A stretch of 33,352 nt of DNA from Chlorobaculum parvum (GTDB taxonomy: Bacteria; Bacteroidota; Chlorobiia; Chlorobiales; Chlorobiaceae). The notes below the pieces were generated by a model. That model worked only from the letters and a program-made list of their open reading frames with translations, made no database searches and had not been told where the DNA came from. The stretch covers positions 1 to 33,352 of the forward strand of contig DRSQ01000022.1 of NCBI GenBank assembly GCA_011372505.1. The letters are read 5' to 3'. The position numbers were made by a program, and so were the translations under genes. Below, piece by piece: positions 1 through 13,925 of this stretch. Position 1 is the stretch's first letter; each line of letters opens with the position of its first letter.

Positions 1-33
1 CTCGGCCTGAGCCCAGTCCGCATAAAGCACTAA
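1..33 (+). CDS. possible 3' tail of a CDS starting upstream of the window (…LGLSPVRIKH*)
   Basis: Frame 1 is open from base 1 to TAA at 31-33 and is followed at once by a plus-strand terminator hairpin. Too short to identify. Confidence 0.3.
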   Translation, partial: LGLSPVRIKH

Positions 34-39
34 AGCATA

Positions 40-78
40 AAAGCCCGCTTCCACAACAAAAGTGAAAGCGGGCTTTTT
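40..78 (+). terminator. Rho-independent terminator
   Basis: AAAGCCCGCTT … AAGCGGGCTTTTT hairpin followed by a T-run. Confidence 0.75.
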
Positions 79-118
79 CTTTACCTCAAAATCTGGAGAT
101 TCATCATTTAAAATGACA

Positions 119-160
119 TAAAAAAACAGGGCGAAAGGATCAACCAACCTTTCGCCCTGT
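119..160 (-). terminator. Rho-independent terminator oriented for minus-strand transcription
   Basis: Perfect 13-bp stem ACAGGGCGAAAGG (126-138) / CCTTTCGCCCTGT (148-160). On the minus strand the stem is followed by a T7 run. Confidence 0.7.
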
Positions 161-427
161 CATTTCAGCAATCGTCCGTCCTTCTCCGTTTCTCATCAAT
201 CATCTGCCATACCCACCATCACACATCGGCACACAACCTAACAGCATAGCGAAGAATATCCGGAATATTGCTGTCACTCACAACACAAAGAACAACACAT
301 CAACCCCATAACCAATAACATCACATTCAACTAATCATCATCACATTCAACTCGTACCTTTCATCAAATAGGACGATGCCCTCCGGCTTTCCTTGCGCAC
401 TTTTTTTATTTTTTCTCAAAAAAAAAA

Positions 428-1126
428 GGGGTATGACTATAAGAGAAGGCTGGAAATCTTTCTAACCTTCTTTTATGTCAACAAATTAACGATAGTAAAC
501 CGTTCAAGAATTTCAGAGACCAAATTCAGGGTGCTGGTTCGCTATTTTGCCGCTGATTTCGACGCTACTCAGATCGCTTGGCTTAGTGGCTTGAACCGCA
601 ATATCGTGAACCGATATCTTAAAGCTATTCAAGAACGAATTGCCGAGCATTGCGAGCCTCAATCACCCTTGTCCGGCGAGATTGAAGTTGACGAATCCTT
701 CTTTGTGACTTGTCGGGTTCGAGGCAAACGAGCTCGCGGCGCTTATGGCAAAACCATCGTTTTTGGGCTCATTAAACGACACTGCAAAGTGTATACCAAG
801 ATCGTTCTAGACTGCGCTAAAAAGTAACGCTGCAAAAAATTATACGAGATAAGGTGACCTGTAATAGCATCATCTACTCCGATGGCTTTTCGAACTACGA
901 CGGCCTGGTTGACGTGGGCTACGACAAGCACTTCCGCATCGATCACAGCAAGAATGAATTCGCCAAAGGACGCAACCACATCAACAGCATCGAAGGTTTT
1001 TGGGACTGGCCAAAACCCGCCTTGCCAAGTTCCGAGGGATGAGCAAGAACACCGTTGATCTGCACCTCAACAAGTGCGAACATTTTCAAAATTCTCAAAA
1101 CTAGACCGCTGCTCTAGTCATGACCC
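428..1126 (+). mobile_element. degenerate IS1595-family (IS1016-like) insertion sequence, copy 1
   Basis: Transposase fragments homologous to the second copy in this window. Left end GGGGTATGACTATAAGAGAAGG and right end GCTCTAGTCATGACCC are decayed versions of the 17-bp inverted repeat GGGTCATGACTAGAACA seen in copy 2. Confidence 0.8.
474..1106 (+). pseudogene. IS1595-family transposase, frameshifted
   Basis: ORF 393-827 (…EIEVDESFF…GKTIVFGLIKR) and ORF 854-1042 (…YSDGFSNYDGLVDVGYDK…NHINSIEGFW) lie in different frames of one ISXO2-like DDE transposase. A further frameshift follows IEGFW, and there is a C-terminal deletion relative to copy 2. Confidence 0.8.
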
Positions 1127-1234
1127 AAAATTTTTTTCTTTACTGGCAATCCATTTTCTGCTGACTTTGGGATATGAATTCGCAGTCAGATGCAAGTCAA
1201 TCTGTTTATGTCTTGCTGGCTGATGTGCATTCAT

Positions 1235-2482
1235 TCAGAGCTTCAGCTCCTCCATGATGGTGCCCATATCTTTGTCACCCCGTCCCGAGAGGTTGACGAC
1301 GATGATCGACTCTTTCGGCATTTCAGCAGCTCGCTTCATGGCGTAGTGCACGGCATGGGCTGACTCGAGGGCACAGATGATGCCTTCTGTCTTGGCTAGA
1401 GCGTCCAGCGCTGCGAGTGCCTCCTTGTCCGTCGTCGATGTGTAGCTGACAAGGCCGAGCCTTTGCAAATAGCAGTGCTCCGGGCCGACGCCGGGGTAGT
1501 CGAGTCCAGCGGAGATCGAGTGGGCTTCTTCTACCTGGCCGTGCTCGTCCTGCAAAAGCTTCATCATTGAACCGTGCAGCACACCAATTTCGCCCTTGGT
1601 CAGCGATGCGGCGTGCCTGCTGTCAAGGCCCTCTCCGGCTGCCTCGACGCCGATCAGCTCAACCTCTTTGGCATCCGGAAGGAATTCGTAAAACATGCCG
1701 ATAGCATTGCTACCACCTCCGACGCACGCCACGATCGTATCGGGCAGACGTCCAGCCTGTTCGATCACCTGCTGGCGGGTTTCGCGACCGATGACCGCCT
1801 GGAAGTCGCGCACCATCATCGGATACGGGTGCATGCCGACCACCGAGCCGATGATGTAGAACGTTTCTTCGGGATTGTTCATCCAGTCGCGGATCGCTTC
1901 GCTGGTGGCGTCCTTGAGGGTTCTGGTGCCTGCCGTGACCGGACGGACATCGGCACCGAGCAGCTTCATCCGTGCCACGTTGGGTGCTTGGCGGCGAATA
2001 TCCTCTTCACCCATGTAGACGATGCAGTCGAGGTTGAACAGCGCACACACGGTCGCCGTGGCCACGCCGTGCTGGCCTGCACCGGTTTCGGCGATGACGC
2101 GCTTCTTGCCCATCCGCTTTGCGAGCAGCACCTGGCCAAGCGCGTTGTTGATCTTGTGCGCTCCGGTATGGCACAGGTCTTCGCGCTTCAGCCAGATCTG
2201 GGCGCCGCCCTGCTGCTCGCTGAGTCGCGAGGCGTGGTAGAGCGGGGTCGGGCGGCCAACATAGTCGCGGAGCAGGCCTTCGAGTGTGCTGCGGAACTCT
2301 GGATTTTCCTTGGTCTTGAGGTACTCCTGTTCGAGATCGGCGGCGTTTTTGACCAGCGTTTCGGGAATGAATTTGCCCCCAAAGGTGCCGAAGTGGCCGA
2401 ATTCATCGGGTGCGTTGTAGGTGATCTTCTGCGTCATAGAGCGTGGCGAAGAGTTTTGAGAATCGTTCTCTGATTGCGGCAC
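1235..2482 (-). CDS. trpB: tryptophan synthase beta chain
   Basis: [24 protein letters not shown] and [10 protein letters not shown] motifs of TrpB. The internal ATG at 2437 ([17 protein letters not shown]) may be the real start. Confidence 0.97.
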   Translation of the reverse strand: MPQSENDSQNSSPRSMTQKITYNAPDEFGHFGTFGGKFIPETLVKNAADLEQEYLKTKENPEFRSTLEGLLRDYVGRPTPLYHASRLSEQQGGAQIWLKREDLCHTGAHKINNALGQVLLAKRMGKKRVIAETGAGQHGVATATVCALFNLDCIVYMGEEDIRRQAPNVARMKLLGADVRPVTAGTRTLKDATSEAIRDWMNNPEETFYIIGSVVGMHPYPMMVRDFQAVIGRETRQQVIEQAGRLPDTIVACVGGGSNAIGMFYEFLPDAKEVELIGVEAAGEGLDSRHAASLTKGEIGVLHGSMMKLLQDEHGQVEEAHSISAGLDYPGVGPEHCYLQRLGLVSYTSTTDKEALAALDALAKTEGIICALESAHAVHYAMKRAAEMPKESIIVVNLSGRGDKDMGTIMEELKL

Positions 2483-2669
2483 TGCCGCGGATGACGATGC
2501 TTGAATAGATTGATGTTTTGAAATGTGCTCTTAATATAGAAAGCTTTGCCTCATATATCCATACGGCAAGATGTTCACTCCTGTTTCAAGCCTCGATAAA
2601 GGCCAAAGGTTTCCTATATTCCGTTTCCGTACGATGAGTTTTTATCCCTGCTCGTAAATCCAGGAAGAT

Positions 2670-5342
2670 TTGCCCGTGAAACTTGCCAGATCACTGAAAC
2701 TTCTGACATTGCTGCTGCTTGTTCAGGTGGCTGATGGAGCCATGCCGGCGATGGCGGAAGAGCCTGAGCGGAAGACGAATGATCTTGACTCTACGGTGTT
2801 TTATTCGGCGCGTGACTCGTTGTCGTACAACTTCGATGCTCGCACTATCGAGCTGTTTGGGAAGGCAAAGGTCGAGTACAAAGATATTGTTATCGAAGGG
2901 CCTAAAATCACCGTCGAGCAGTTGGTGAGCACCGCTCACACCAGTGTGTCGCTCGATTCTCTCGGCAGAATTCGTGAACTTCCGAAGTTTACCGACAAGG
3001 ACGGCTCGTTCAACGCCGAAACGATGACCTACAACTACAAGACCCGCTACGGATCGGCCTCGGAAGTGACTTCGAACGAGGAGCTGGGCATTTTTTCCGG
3101 CAAGAAGGTCGAGCGGATGCCCTCCGGCGAACTGCATATCGAGGACGGCATCTACACCACCTGCGACCTCGAAGAGCCGCACTACTGGTTCTGGGGCAAG
3201 CACATGACGATCATTCCGGGCGACCGGCTCATCTCCCGCCCGTTCGTTATGTACATCCACCCGGAAATTTTCAACAAACGGCTGCCGGTGATACCGATCA
3301 TTCCGCTGCCCTACATGTCGGTGCCGATTTCCAACAAACGCGCGTCGGGCTTTCTGTTCCCGAGGATCGGGCGCAGTTCCGGGCAAGGTATTTACCTGTC
3401 GAATCTCGGTTACTTCTGGGCAATCAACGATTATCTCGATCTCCGCGTAGATAGCGATGTGTCGTTTAATGGAAGCTGGCGGTTCGGCGAGCGTTTTCGG
3501 TACAAAAAAGGCGAATTGTTCAGCGGCAGGATCGAAGGTGAGTACGCGCGAATCGTGCGCAATGATCCCGGTGATCCGGACTATGCCCGTTACATCAAGC
3601 GCAATCTGCGTATCAAGCACCATCAGGTATTCGACCCGACAGCCAGGCTCGATGTCAACCTGCACTATCTGGACGGCAATCGCTACTACGATATCAATTC
3701 GATCGATCCCGAATCGATCGTTACCCAGCAGGCAACCTCGTACGCATCGTTCTCGAAGTCGTGGGATGAGGGGCGTCGCGTGCTGAACGCGGGATATCAG
3801 CGGGTCGATGATCTTACCAACTCCGATTTGACCCAGAAGGCTTCGGCTTCGCTTTATCAGGAGCGGATCTATCCCTTCCGGACGAGGCTTTCGGCACCAT
3901 TGTCCGATTGGCGTTCCCGTTTTTCCATTCAGCCGAGCCTGTCTTTCAGCGGGGAGTTTGTCGATGATGCGAACGGTACGAGCGACCTCTATATCGGCAA
4001 TGCCGGGCTGGACGTGAACTACCAGCAAGAGTTCGCACCCGGTTACAAGGCCTTGTTCACACAGGGCGTCAACGTTCAGGGAAAACGCAAAATCATGTCG
4101 GCGCAGGATGATTTGAACGGCACGCGAATTGAACTACCGTTCACGATCCAGTCAACGCTGTTCAAATACCTGCACTTGACCCCGTCGCTGACCTTTACCC
4201 ACTACCGGGTGAACAGCACGGTTCAGGAGTATTATGACAGCGTTTCGAACTCGGTCGTAACCCAAACGATCCACCAGCCAGCCGAGTATTCAACGACGGT
4301 CTTTTCGCTCGCAGCCCAGGCGCGCCTGTACGGCGTGCTCGACACCGGATTTCTCGAAAAAACGGTGGGTCTGAAAGCGCTGCGCCACACCTTTATTCCG
4401 ACGGTCACGTTCACCTACAATCCCGATTACCGGGGCGGCGACTACGATTATTACCGGTCGTATTACGATCCGGTTTCGCAGTCGATGGTGAGCTACAACC
4501 GCTTCGACCAGTCGCTTTACTCCGCGGTGCCGGAAGAGAGGACGTACGTGGGCGTGAATCTCCAGAACCTGATTCACGGCAAGTTCAGCAATCGCGACGG
4601 CAGTTACCGCACCGCGCAACTCCTTTCGCTGGCCGCGTCGTCCGGCTACAATTTCGCAGCCAGCTCGATGCCGCTTTCGCCACTGGTCGTGACCGCCTCA
4701 AGCAACGCCTTTTCGCCAGCCCTGCTCTTCAGTGCCGGGGCGATGTATGATTTCTACTCATTCGATCCCGCGACCGGTGAGCGGGTGGACAAGCTGGCGA
4801 TGAACGACGGCAAGGGGCTGTTGCGCTTCGTCAACGGCTTCCTCAACATGAGCGTAAGCATCAAGGGCCACCTGCGATCGGAGTATGTGCCCGTCGAGCG
4901 GGAAGGCGGAGAGGAGTCGCTGGTCAAGAATGGCGAATCGCCGATCCAGCAGGCCATTTTCAGGGACAGGTTCACCGACGACCAGATGGTGGACTTCAAG
5001 TCGTCGCTCCCCTGGTCGCTTCGCATGTCGCTCTATCTGGTCAGCGACAAGAGCAATCCGCTCGACCCAAGCACCACCGCGCTGCTCAATACGGCAACCA
5101 AGGTGGCCCTGTCGCGGAACTGGCAGGTGGGCGTCAATACCGGGCTCGATCTCGGAAGCGGCAAATTCGTCTATCCGGCGCTGATGGTCTGGCGCGATCT
5201 GCACTGTTTCCAGTTCAGCGCGCAGTGGGTGCCGTCTGGCGAGTACAAGGGCTACCTCGTGCAAATCGCCATGAAACCCGCCCAGCTCAAATACCTCAAA
5301 GTGCAGGCCGGAAGCGGCAACACCACCTCCGGCTTTCAGTAA
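2670..5342 (+). CDS. lptD: LPS-assembly protein LptD (OstA/Imp) outer-membrane beta-barrel
   Basis: N-terminal signal peptide, OstA-like beta-jellyroll, PxxYMSVPISNKRASGFLFPRIGRSSGQG region and a long C-terminal barrel. A GTG start at 2676 fits the AGGAAG upstream better. Confidence 0.85.
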   Translation: MPVKLARSLKLLTLLLLVQVADGAMPAMAEEPERKTNDLDSTVFYSARDSLSYNFDARTIELFGKAKVEYKDIVIEGPKITVEQLVSTAHTSVSLDSLGRIRELPKFTDKDGSFNAETMTYNYKTRYGSASEVTSNEELGIFSGKKVERMPSGELHIEDGIYTTCDLEEPHYWFWGKHMTIIPGDRLISRPFVMYIHPEIFNKRLPVIPIIPLPYMSVPISNKRASGFLFPRIGRSSGQGIYLSNLGYFWAINDYLDLRVDSDVSFNGSWRFGERFRYKKGELFSGRIEGEYARIVRNDPGDPDYARYIKRNLRIKHHQVFDPTARLDVNLHYLDGNRYYDINSIDPESIVTQQATSYASFSKSWDEGRRVLNAGYQRVDDLTNSDLTQKASASLYQERIYPFRTRLSAPLSDWRSRFSIQPSLSFSGEFVDDANGTSDLYIGNAGLDVNYQQEFAPGYKALFTQGVNVQGKRKIMSAQDDLNGTRIELPFTIQSTLFKYLHLTPSLTFTHYRVNSTVQEYYDSVSNSVVTQTIHQPAEYSTTVFSLAAQARLYGVLDTGFLEKTVGLKALRHTFIPTVTFTYNPDYRGGDYDYYRSYYDPVSQSMVSYNRFDQSLYSAVPEERTYVGVNLQNLIHGKFSNRDGSYRTAQLLSLAASSGYNFAASSMPLSPLVVTASSNAFSPALLFSAGAMYDFYSFDPATGERVDKLAMNDGKGLLRFVNGFLNMSVSIKGHLRSEYVPVEREGGEESLVKNGESPIQQAIFRDRFTDDQMVDFKSSLPWSLRMSLYLVSDKSNPLDPSTTALLNTATKVALSRNWQVGVNTGLDLGSGKFVYPALMVWRDLHCFQFSAQWVPSGEYKGYLVQIAMKPAQLKYLKVQAGSGNTTSGFQ

Positions 5343-5360
5343 GGTTCAGGTAATACGGAC

Positions 5361-6293
5361 TTACTCCAGACGCCCGAGAAGCTGCGCGAGCCGGGCGTTG
5401 AAGGTTTCGTGCGCATCGTGATGGATGCAGTGGCCGGCTTTGGGAATGATGTACGCGCCCGCCTGCGGAAGCAGCTCCTGAAACTCCGGAATGATCTTGT
5501 GCGGCGGAAGCGCTGTATCTTCGGCGCCCCACAAGAGCCAGGCGTCGCCCTTGTAGTTGCAGGGACGGATGCCTTCGAGCAGAAAATCGTGCGGACGTTT
5601 CGACGGCGAAAGGTAAGAGAACATGGCACCGCGGTCCTGTAGAGGGCGCGAAAACTGGTTGATCAGCTTGAGATCGACCTTTTTCTGGTTATAGTAGGTT
5701 GGGGTGAGGCTTTGGCTGACGCCGACGGGATTAGCGAAGGCAGTGAAGAGCATTTCACCAACCAGTGGCGAACCGACCAGCCCGAAAAAGGCCTTGGCCA
5801 TGCCGTCCATACTGTCGCCGTACAGGCCGGAGGGGTTGGCCAGAATCAGTCCCCGAACCTTCTCCGGATTCATATGCGCGTAGATGACGCTGCCCGCTCC
5901 GCCCATCGAGTGGCCAACCAGAATAACCTTGTCGAGCTTTTTCAGGTGCATGAACGCTTTGATCTGTGTGGCGAACAGTTCGAGCCGGTAGCGGATGTTG
6001 GGCTTGGCTGACTGACCGAAGCCGATCAGATCCATAGCGTACATTTTGTACCGCTTCTCGAAGGCCGGAATGTTGTCGTTCCAGTGCTCGATCATGCCTC
6101 CGTAGCCGTGCACGAACAGGATTGGCGTATGGGGCGATTCGGCCGGGCCGTACTCCCGGTAGCGGATTTTTGCCTCCTCTTTTTCAGAGAATTGCCAGAT
6201 AAACCAGCGGTCTTTCGATGCCATTGTCATGTGTTGGATTGGGGCACGCGCCCGTTGAACTCTTTTGATGGAAAGATATACCGATTCCGGCAA
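5361..6293 (-). CDS. alpha/beta-fold hydrolase
   Basis: LFVHGYGG oxyanion motif, GHSMGG nucleophile elbow, C-terminal GHCIHHDAH. The start is probably at an internal ATG (MTMASKDRW). Confidence 0.85.
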   Translation of the reverse strand: MPESVYLSIKRVQRARAPIQHMTMASKDRWFIWQFSEKEEAKIRYREYGPAESPHTPILFVHGYGGMIEHWNDNIPAFEKRYKMYAMDLIGFGQSAKPNIRYRLELFATQIKAFMHLKKLDKVILVGHSMGGAGSVIYAHMNPEKVRGLILANPSGLYGDSMDGMAKAFFGLVGSPLVGEMLFTAFANPVGVSQSLTPTYYNQKKVDLKLINQFSRPLQDRGAMFSYLSPSKRPHDFLLEGIRPCNYKGDAWLLWGAEDTALPPHKIIPEFQELLPQAGAYIIPKAGHCIHHDAHETFNARLAQLLGRLE

Positions 6294-6369
6294 GAATTAA
6301 AAACTGATTGGGGAATTTCCTGAAACAGGTGTTAGTTTATCCTGTTTTACAACATATCCCATTTCGTTT

Positions 6370-6795
6370 ATGCTGCAAGTATCCAGAAAATTCGAGTACG
6401 GCCTGCATGCCGTTTCCTACCTCGCGATGAAAGGGCCTGAACAGGTCGTGACGGTCAAGGAGCTGGCCTCTGAAATCGGCTTCTCCCAAGTGTTCCTGGC
6501 CAAAGCGATGCAAAGCCTTAACAAGGCGGGTATCACCCGTTCGGTACAGGGGGTCAAGGGTGGCTACACGCTTGCAAGGCCAGCCGAAGAGATCACCGTG
6601 GCCGACATCGGCGTGGCTATCGAAGGCGAACCTCACCTGATGCGCTGCTCCAGCGATAACTGCCAGTGCGAAATCGAATCGACCTGCGCCCACAAAGGCT
6701 ACATGTTCAACCTCCAGAAACGGATCCAGCAACTCCTTGCCGAAACGACTGTGGCAATGCTGCTCAAAAATTATCCGGTGTCCGCTGAAAGCTGA
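6370..6795 (+). CDS. Rrf2 family transcriptional regulator
   Basis: N-terminal FEYGLHAVSYLA and GGYTLARPAEEITVADI winged-helix motifs, with a Cys cluster CSSDNCQCEIESTC. Confidence 0.9.
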   Translation: MLQVSRKFEYGLHAVSYLAMKGPEQVVTVKELASEIGFSQVFLAKAMQSLNKAGITRSVQGVKGGYTLARPAEEITVADIGVAIEGEPHLMRCSSDNCQCEIESTCAHKGYMFNLQKRIQQLLAETTVAMLLKNYPVSAES

Positions 6796-6926
6796 AGTGC
6801 AATACCGGTGTTCCGGGAACGGAGATTGTTTTGTTTATTGTTCTGTCGTCACGCGGATCGCCATTTGGCCGCCACGCCGCCAATGGCCGGACGGCCCCAA
6901 TTTTGTCAGTCAGAGCACCTCATTAC

Positions 6927-9794
<2,868 letters not shown>

Positions 9795-9797
9795 AAA

Positions 9798-9884
9798 TTC
9801 AGGGACATAAAGGACGGTAGGGACAACAACGACGAAAAAAACGGTTTTTACACTTTTGTCTTTGACGTCCTTGTAGTCCCTGAA
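9798..9884. repeat. imperfect intergenic inverted repeat
   Basis: TTCAGGGACATAAAGGAC (9798-9815) pairs imperfectly with GTCCTTGTAGTCCCTGAA (9867-9884), with internal GGGACAA/GACG repeats and a T-rich centre. Confidence 0.7.
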
Positions 9885-9894
9885 GCCTTTGCCC

Positions 9895-10206
9895 TCAAAG
9901 ATTCAATTTCGGCGGATCATCCTCCAGCGCGCCGCCATGCAGGCGGATGTGGGGGTAGTGCGATTCGGATGTGCGCTCTGTCCAGGCCTCGCCACCCTCT
10001 TCGACGATCGATTCGTTTTTCTCGACCGAGAGCCGGTTCGAGGCGAGCGCTGCTATTTCGGAGAGCAGATCATGATTGGTTCTATCGGCTTCAGTTGCGA
10101 CATCGTCCCTGATTTTCGAGGCGAGGCTGTCCAGCTTTTCAAGCATGACCTTGCCGATGGTGGCGATCATTTCAGGCTCCTGTCTGTTACTCTCGTTCGG
10201 GGTCAT
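9895..10206 (-). CDS. hypothetical protein
   Basis: 103-aa ORF in the gap between uvrA and groES. No recognised family. Confidence 0.5.
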   Translation of the reverse strand: MTPNESNRQEPEMIATIGKVMLEKLDSLASKIRDDVATEADRTNHDLLSEIAALASNRLSVEKNESIVEEGGEAWTERTSESHYPHIRLHGGALEDDPPKLNL

Positions 10207-10293
10207 AAGCAGTTCGATTTCAGGATTTTGCTCTGTTTCGTGATGAAAAAGTATTTGCCGTCTGAAAATCTTTTTTTATAATTGCTTTAGCTT

Positions 10294-10320
10294 TTAGCAC
10301 TCTCCTTGGGCGAGTGCTAG
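10294..10320. promoter_or_regulatory. CIRCE operator (HrcA-binding site)
   Basis: TTAGCACTC-N9-GAGTGCTAG, one base off the consensus TTAGCACTC-N9-GAGTGCTAA, upstream of groES. Confidence 0.95.
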
Positions 10321-10409
10321 AAAGTGGCCTGAACCGAGCGTTCGGGGTGCAACCTGACTTGAAAAGAAGTACAGACGATTCAATATAAACTCAAACGAGA
10401 AAGAAGACA

Positions 10410-10697
10410 ATGAACTTGAAACCATTAGCTGATCGAGTTATTGTTAAGCCCGCTGAAGCCGAGGAGAAAACCAAGGGCGGTCTTTACATCCCCGACACCG
10501 GCAAGGAAAAACCGCAGTATGGCGAGGTTGTCGCCGTCGGCGAAGGCAAAGTGGCCGACAACGGCCAGGTTGTCGCGATGCAGGTCAAGGTCGGAGACAA
10601 AGTGCTCTACGGCAAGTACTCCGGCACCGAAGTTCAGGTCGAGGCCGAGGACTACCTCATCATGCGCGAGTCCGACATCTTCGCGATTCTTGCCTGA
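10410..10697 (+). CDS. groES: co-chaperonin GroES
   Basis: [44 protein letters not shown], 95 aa. Confidence 0.99.
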   Translation: MNLKPLADRVIVKPAEAEEKTKGGLYIPDTGKEKPQYGEVVAVGEGKVADNGQVVAMQVKVGDKVLYGKYSGTEVQVEAEDYLIMRESDIFAILA

Positions 10698-10743
10698 TTC
10701 AATTCACAATTTTTTCTAAATCCTTAAGGAGGAACGCTTTACA

Positions 10744-12396
<1,653 letters not shown>

Positions 12397-12417
12397 TCCC
12401 CCGATTGTCCGGAACAA

Positions 12418-12453
12418 ATAAAAAAGGCCTGCGAAAGTGGGCCTTTTTTATTT
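12418..12453 (+). terminator. Rho-independent terminator of groESL
   Basis: AAAAAAGGCCTGCGAAAGTGGGCCTTTTTTATTT hairpin directly after groEL. Confidence 0.85.
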
Positions 12454-12511
12454 ATCTCATGGATTCCGTAAACTTAACATCAATCTTTATTCGTTATTAC
12501 GACTTGAATTT

Positions 12512-13210
12512 ATGAGAGCAGTGCTTCTGGTCAGTGGCGGTATGGACAGCCTCGTGGCGACCGCTCTGGCGCATCATGAGGGGTTCGAACTTGCGGCGAT
12601 GCATGTCAATTACGGCCAGAGGACCTGGCAGAAAGAGCTTGAGTGCTTCCGCCAGATTTGCGACCACTACAATATCGCAACCCGTCTGGAGATTGATGCC
12701 GTCTTCCTCGGTGCAATCGGAGGCTCGTCGTTGACCGACACGGCTATTCCCGTTGGCCCTGCTGACCTGGTAGGAACCAATATTCCCACCAGTTATGTAC
12801 CGTTCCGCAATGCCAATTTCCTCTCGATGGCTGTGAGCTGGTCGGAGGTGATCGGCGCGAATCGCATTTTCATCGGCGCGGTCGAGGAGGATTCGTCCGG
12901 CTATCCTGATTGTCGCAAGGTGTTTTACGACTCCTTCAACCGGGTCATCGAGCATGGCACGCGGCCTGAGACAAACATCCAGATCGTCACGCCGCTGATC
13001 GACATGAGCAAGTCGGAAATCGTTCGGCGCGGCATGGAACTCAATGCGCCGTTTCACTTTAGCTGGTCGTGCTACAAGAGCGAGGGCAAGGCGTGCGGTG
13101 TGTGCGACAGTTGCGCCCGGCGACTGCGGGCGTTCGCCTCGGTGGGTATCGCCGATCCGGTCGAGTACGATGTGCGGCCCGATTACCTGGCATCATCATT
13201 GAAATCGTAA
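12512..13210 (+). CDS. queC: 7-cyano-7-deazaguanine synthase
   Basis: [14 protein letters not shown]-loop, [11 protein letters not shown], and C-terminal [23 protein letters not shown] zinc site. Confidence 0.95.
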   Translation: MRAVLLVSGGMDSLVATALAHHEGFELAAMHVNYGQRTWQKELECFRQICDHYNIATRLEIDAVFLGAIGGSSLTDTAIPVGPADLVGTNIPTSYVPFRNANFLSMAVSWSEVIGANRIFIGAVEEDSSGYPDCRKVFYDSFNRVIEHGTRPETNIQIVTPLIDMSKSEIVRRGMELNAPFHFSWSCYKSEGKACGVCDSCARRLRAFASVGIADPVEYDVRPDYLASSLKS

Positions 13211-13223
13211 TCCCTGAAGTTTC

Positions 13224-13925
13224 ATGGAAAAGGCTTATTCCAATCCCTCCGCATCCGCATCGCTGAACGAGCGCTTCAACCTCGCGTTCGGGCTGACCGC
13301 CCTGATCTGGATCACCGGCCTGGTCGGTCATTTCACCCCGCTGAAAGAGTGGCCCGCGCTGGTGCTCTACGTGATCGGCGGCATCGGCTTGGTCGTCTGG
13401 CGCGGCGTGAGCAAGGGCGAGTGGGCCGGGATGTATCTGGCTGGCGGCAATCTGAAAAAGTCGCTCAAGTGGGGCGGCATCGCGGGCGGCATCCTCTTCG
13501 TGATGGACATCGTCAACACGGTGATCTACTACTCCAAGGGCGCGCCACCGATGGTTGATATGCTCGGCATTCTGGTCAACATGAACGTCCTGTTTCTGTT
13601 CCCGATCCTCGTGCTCGCCGAGGAGTTTCTGTGGCGCGGGCTGATGCTGTCGTCGATGGTCGAGAAGGGGTTCAATCCCCACCTGAGCGTGTTCGTGACC
13701 GCGATGATCTACGTGCTGAACCACTACGCGGTGGCGCCGGTCGGTATGTACGAGCGCGGGTTGATGGCGATGATGGCTTTTCCGATTGGCATTCTCGGCG
13801 GTTATATTACGCTCAAATCGAAGAATGTCTGGGGAAGCGTGCTGGTGCACATGATTACCATGTTTTCGATGGTGCTCGATATTTTTGTCATTCCCAATCT
13901 GGTGCCTTCACTATTTCATCTATGA
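13224..13925 (+). CDS. CPBP family intramembrane metalloprotease (CAAX/Abi type)
   Basis: Multi-TM protein with an EEFLWRGLMLSS motif and a later FVTAMIYVLNH motif. Confidence 0.85.
   Translation: MEKAYSNPSASASLNERFNLAFGLTALIWITGLVGHFTPLKEWPALVLYVIGGIGLVVWRGVSKGEWAGMYLAGGNLKKSLKWGGIAGGILFVMDIVNTVIYYSKGAPPMVDMLGILVNMNVLFLFPILVLAEEFLWRGLMLSSMVEKGFNPHLSVFVTAMIYVLNHYAVAPVGMYERGLMAMMAFPIGILGGYITLKSKNVWGSVLVHMITMFSMVLDIFVIPNLVPSLFHL

Noticed and set aside
2691-4028. 445-aa minus-strand ORF opposite lptD
   Set aside because: Antisense frame to a convincing LptD, with low-information composition.
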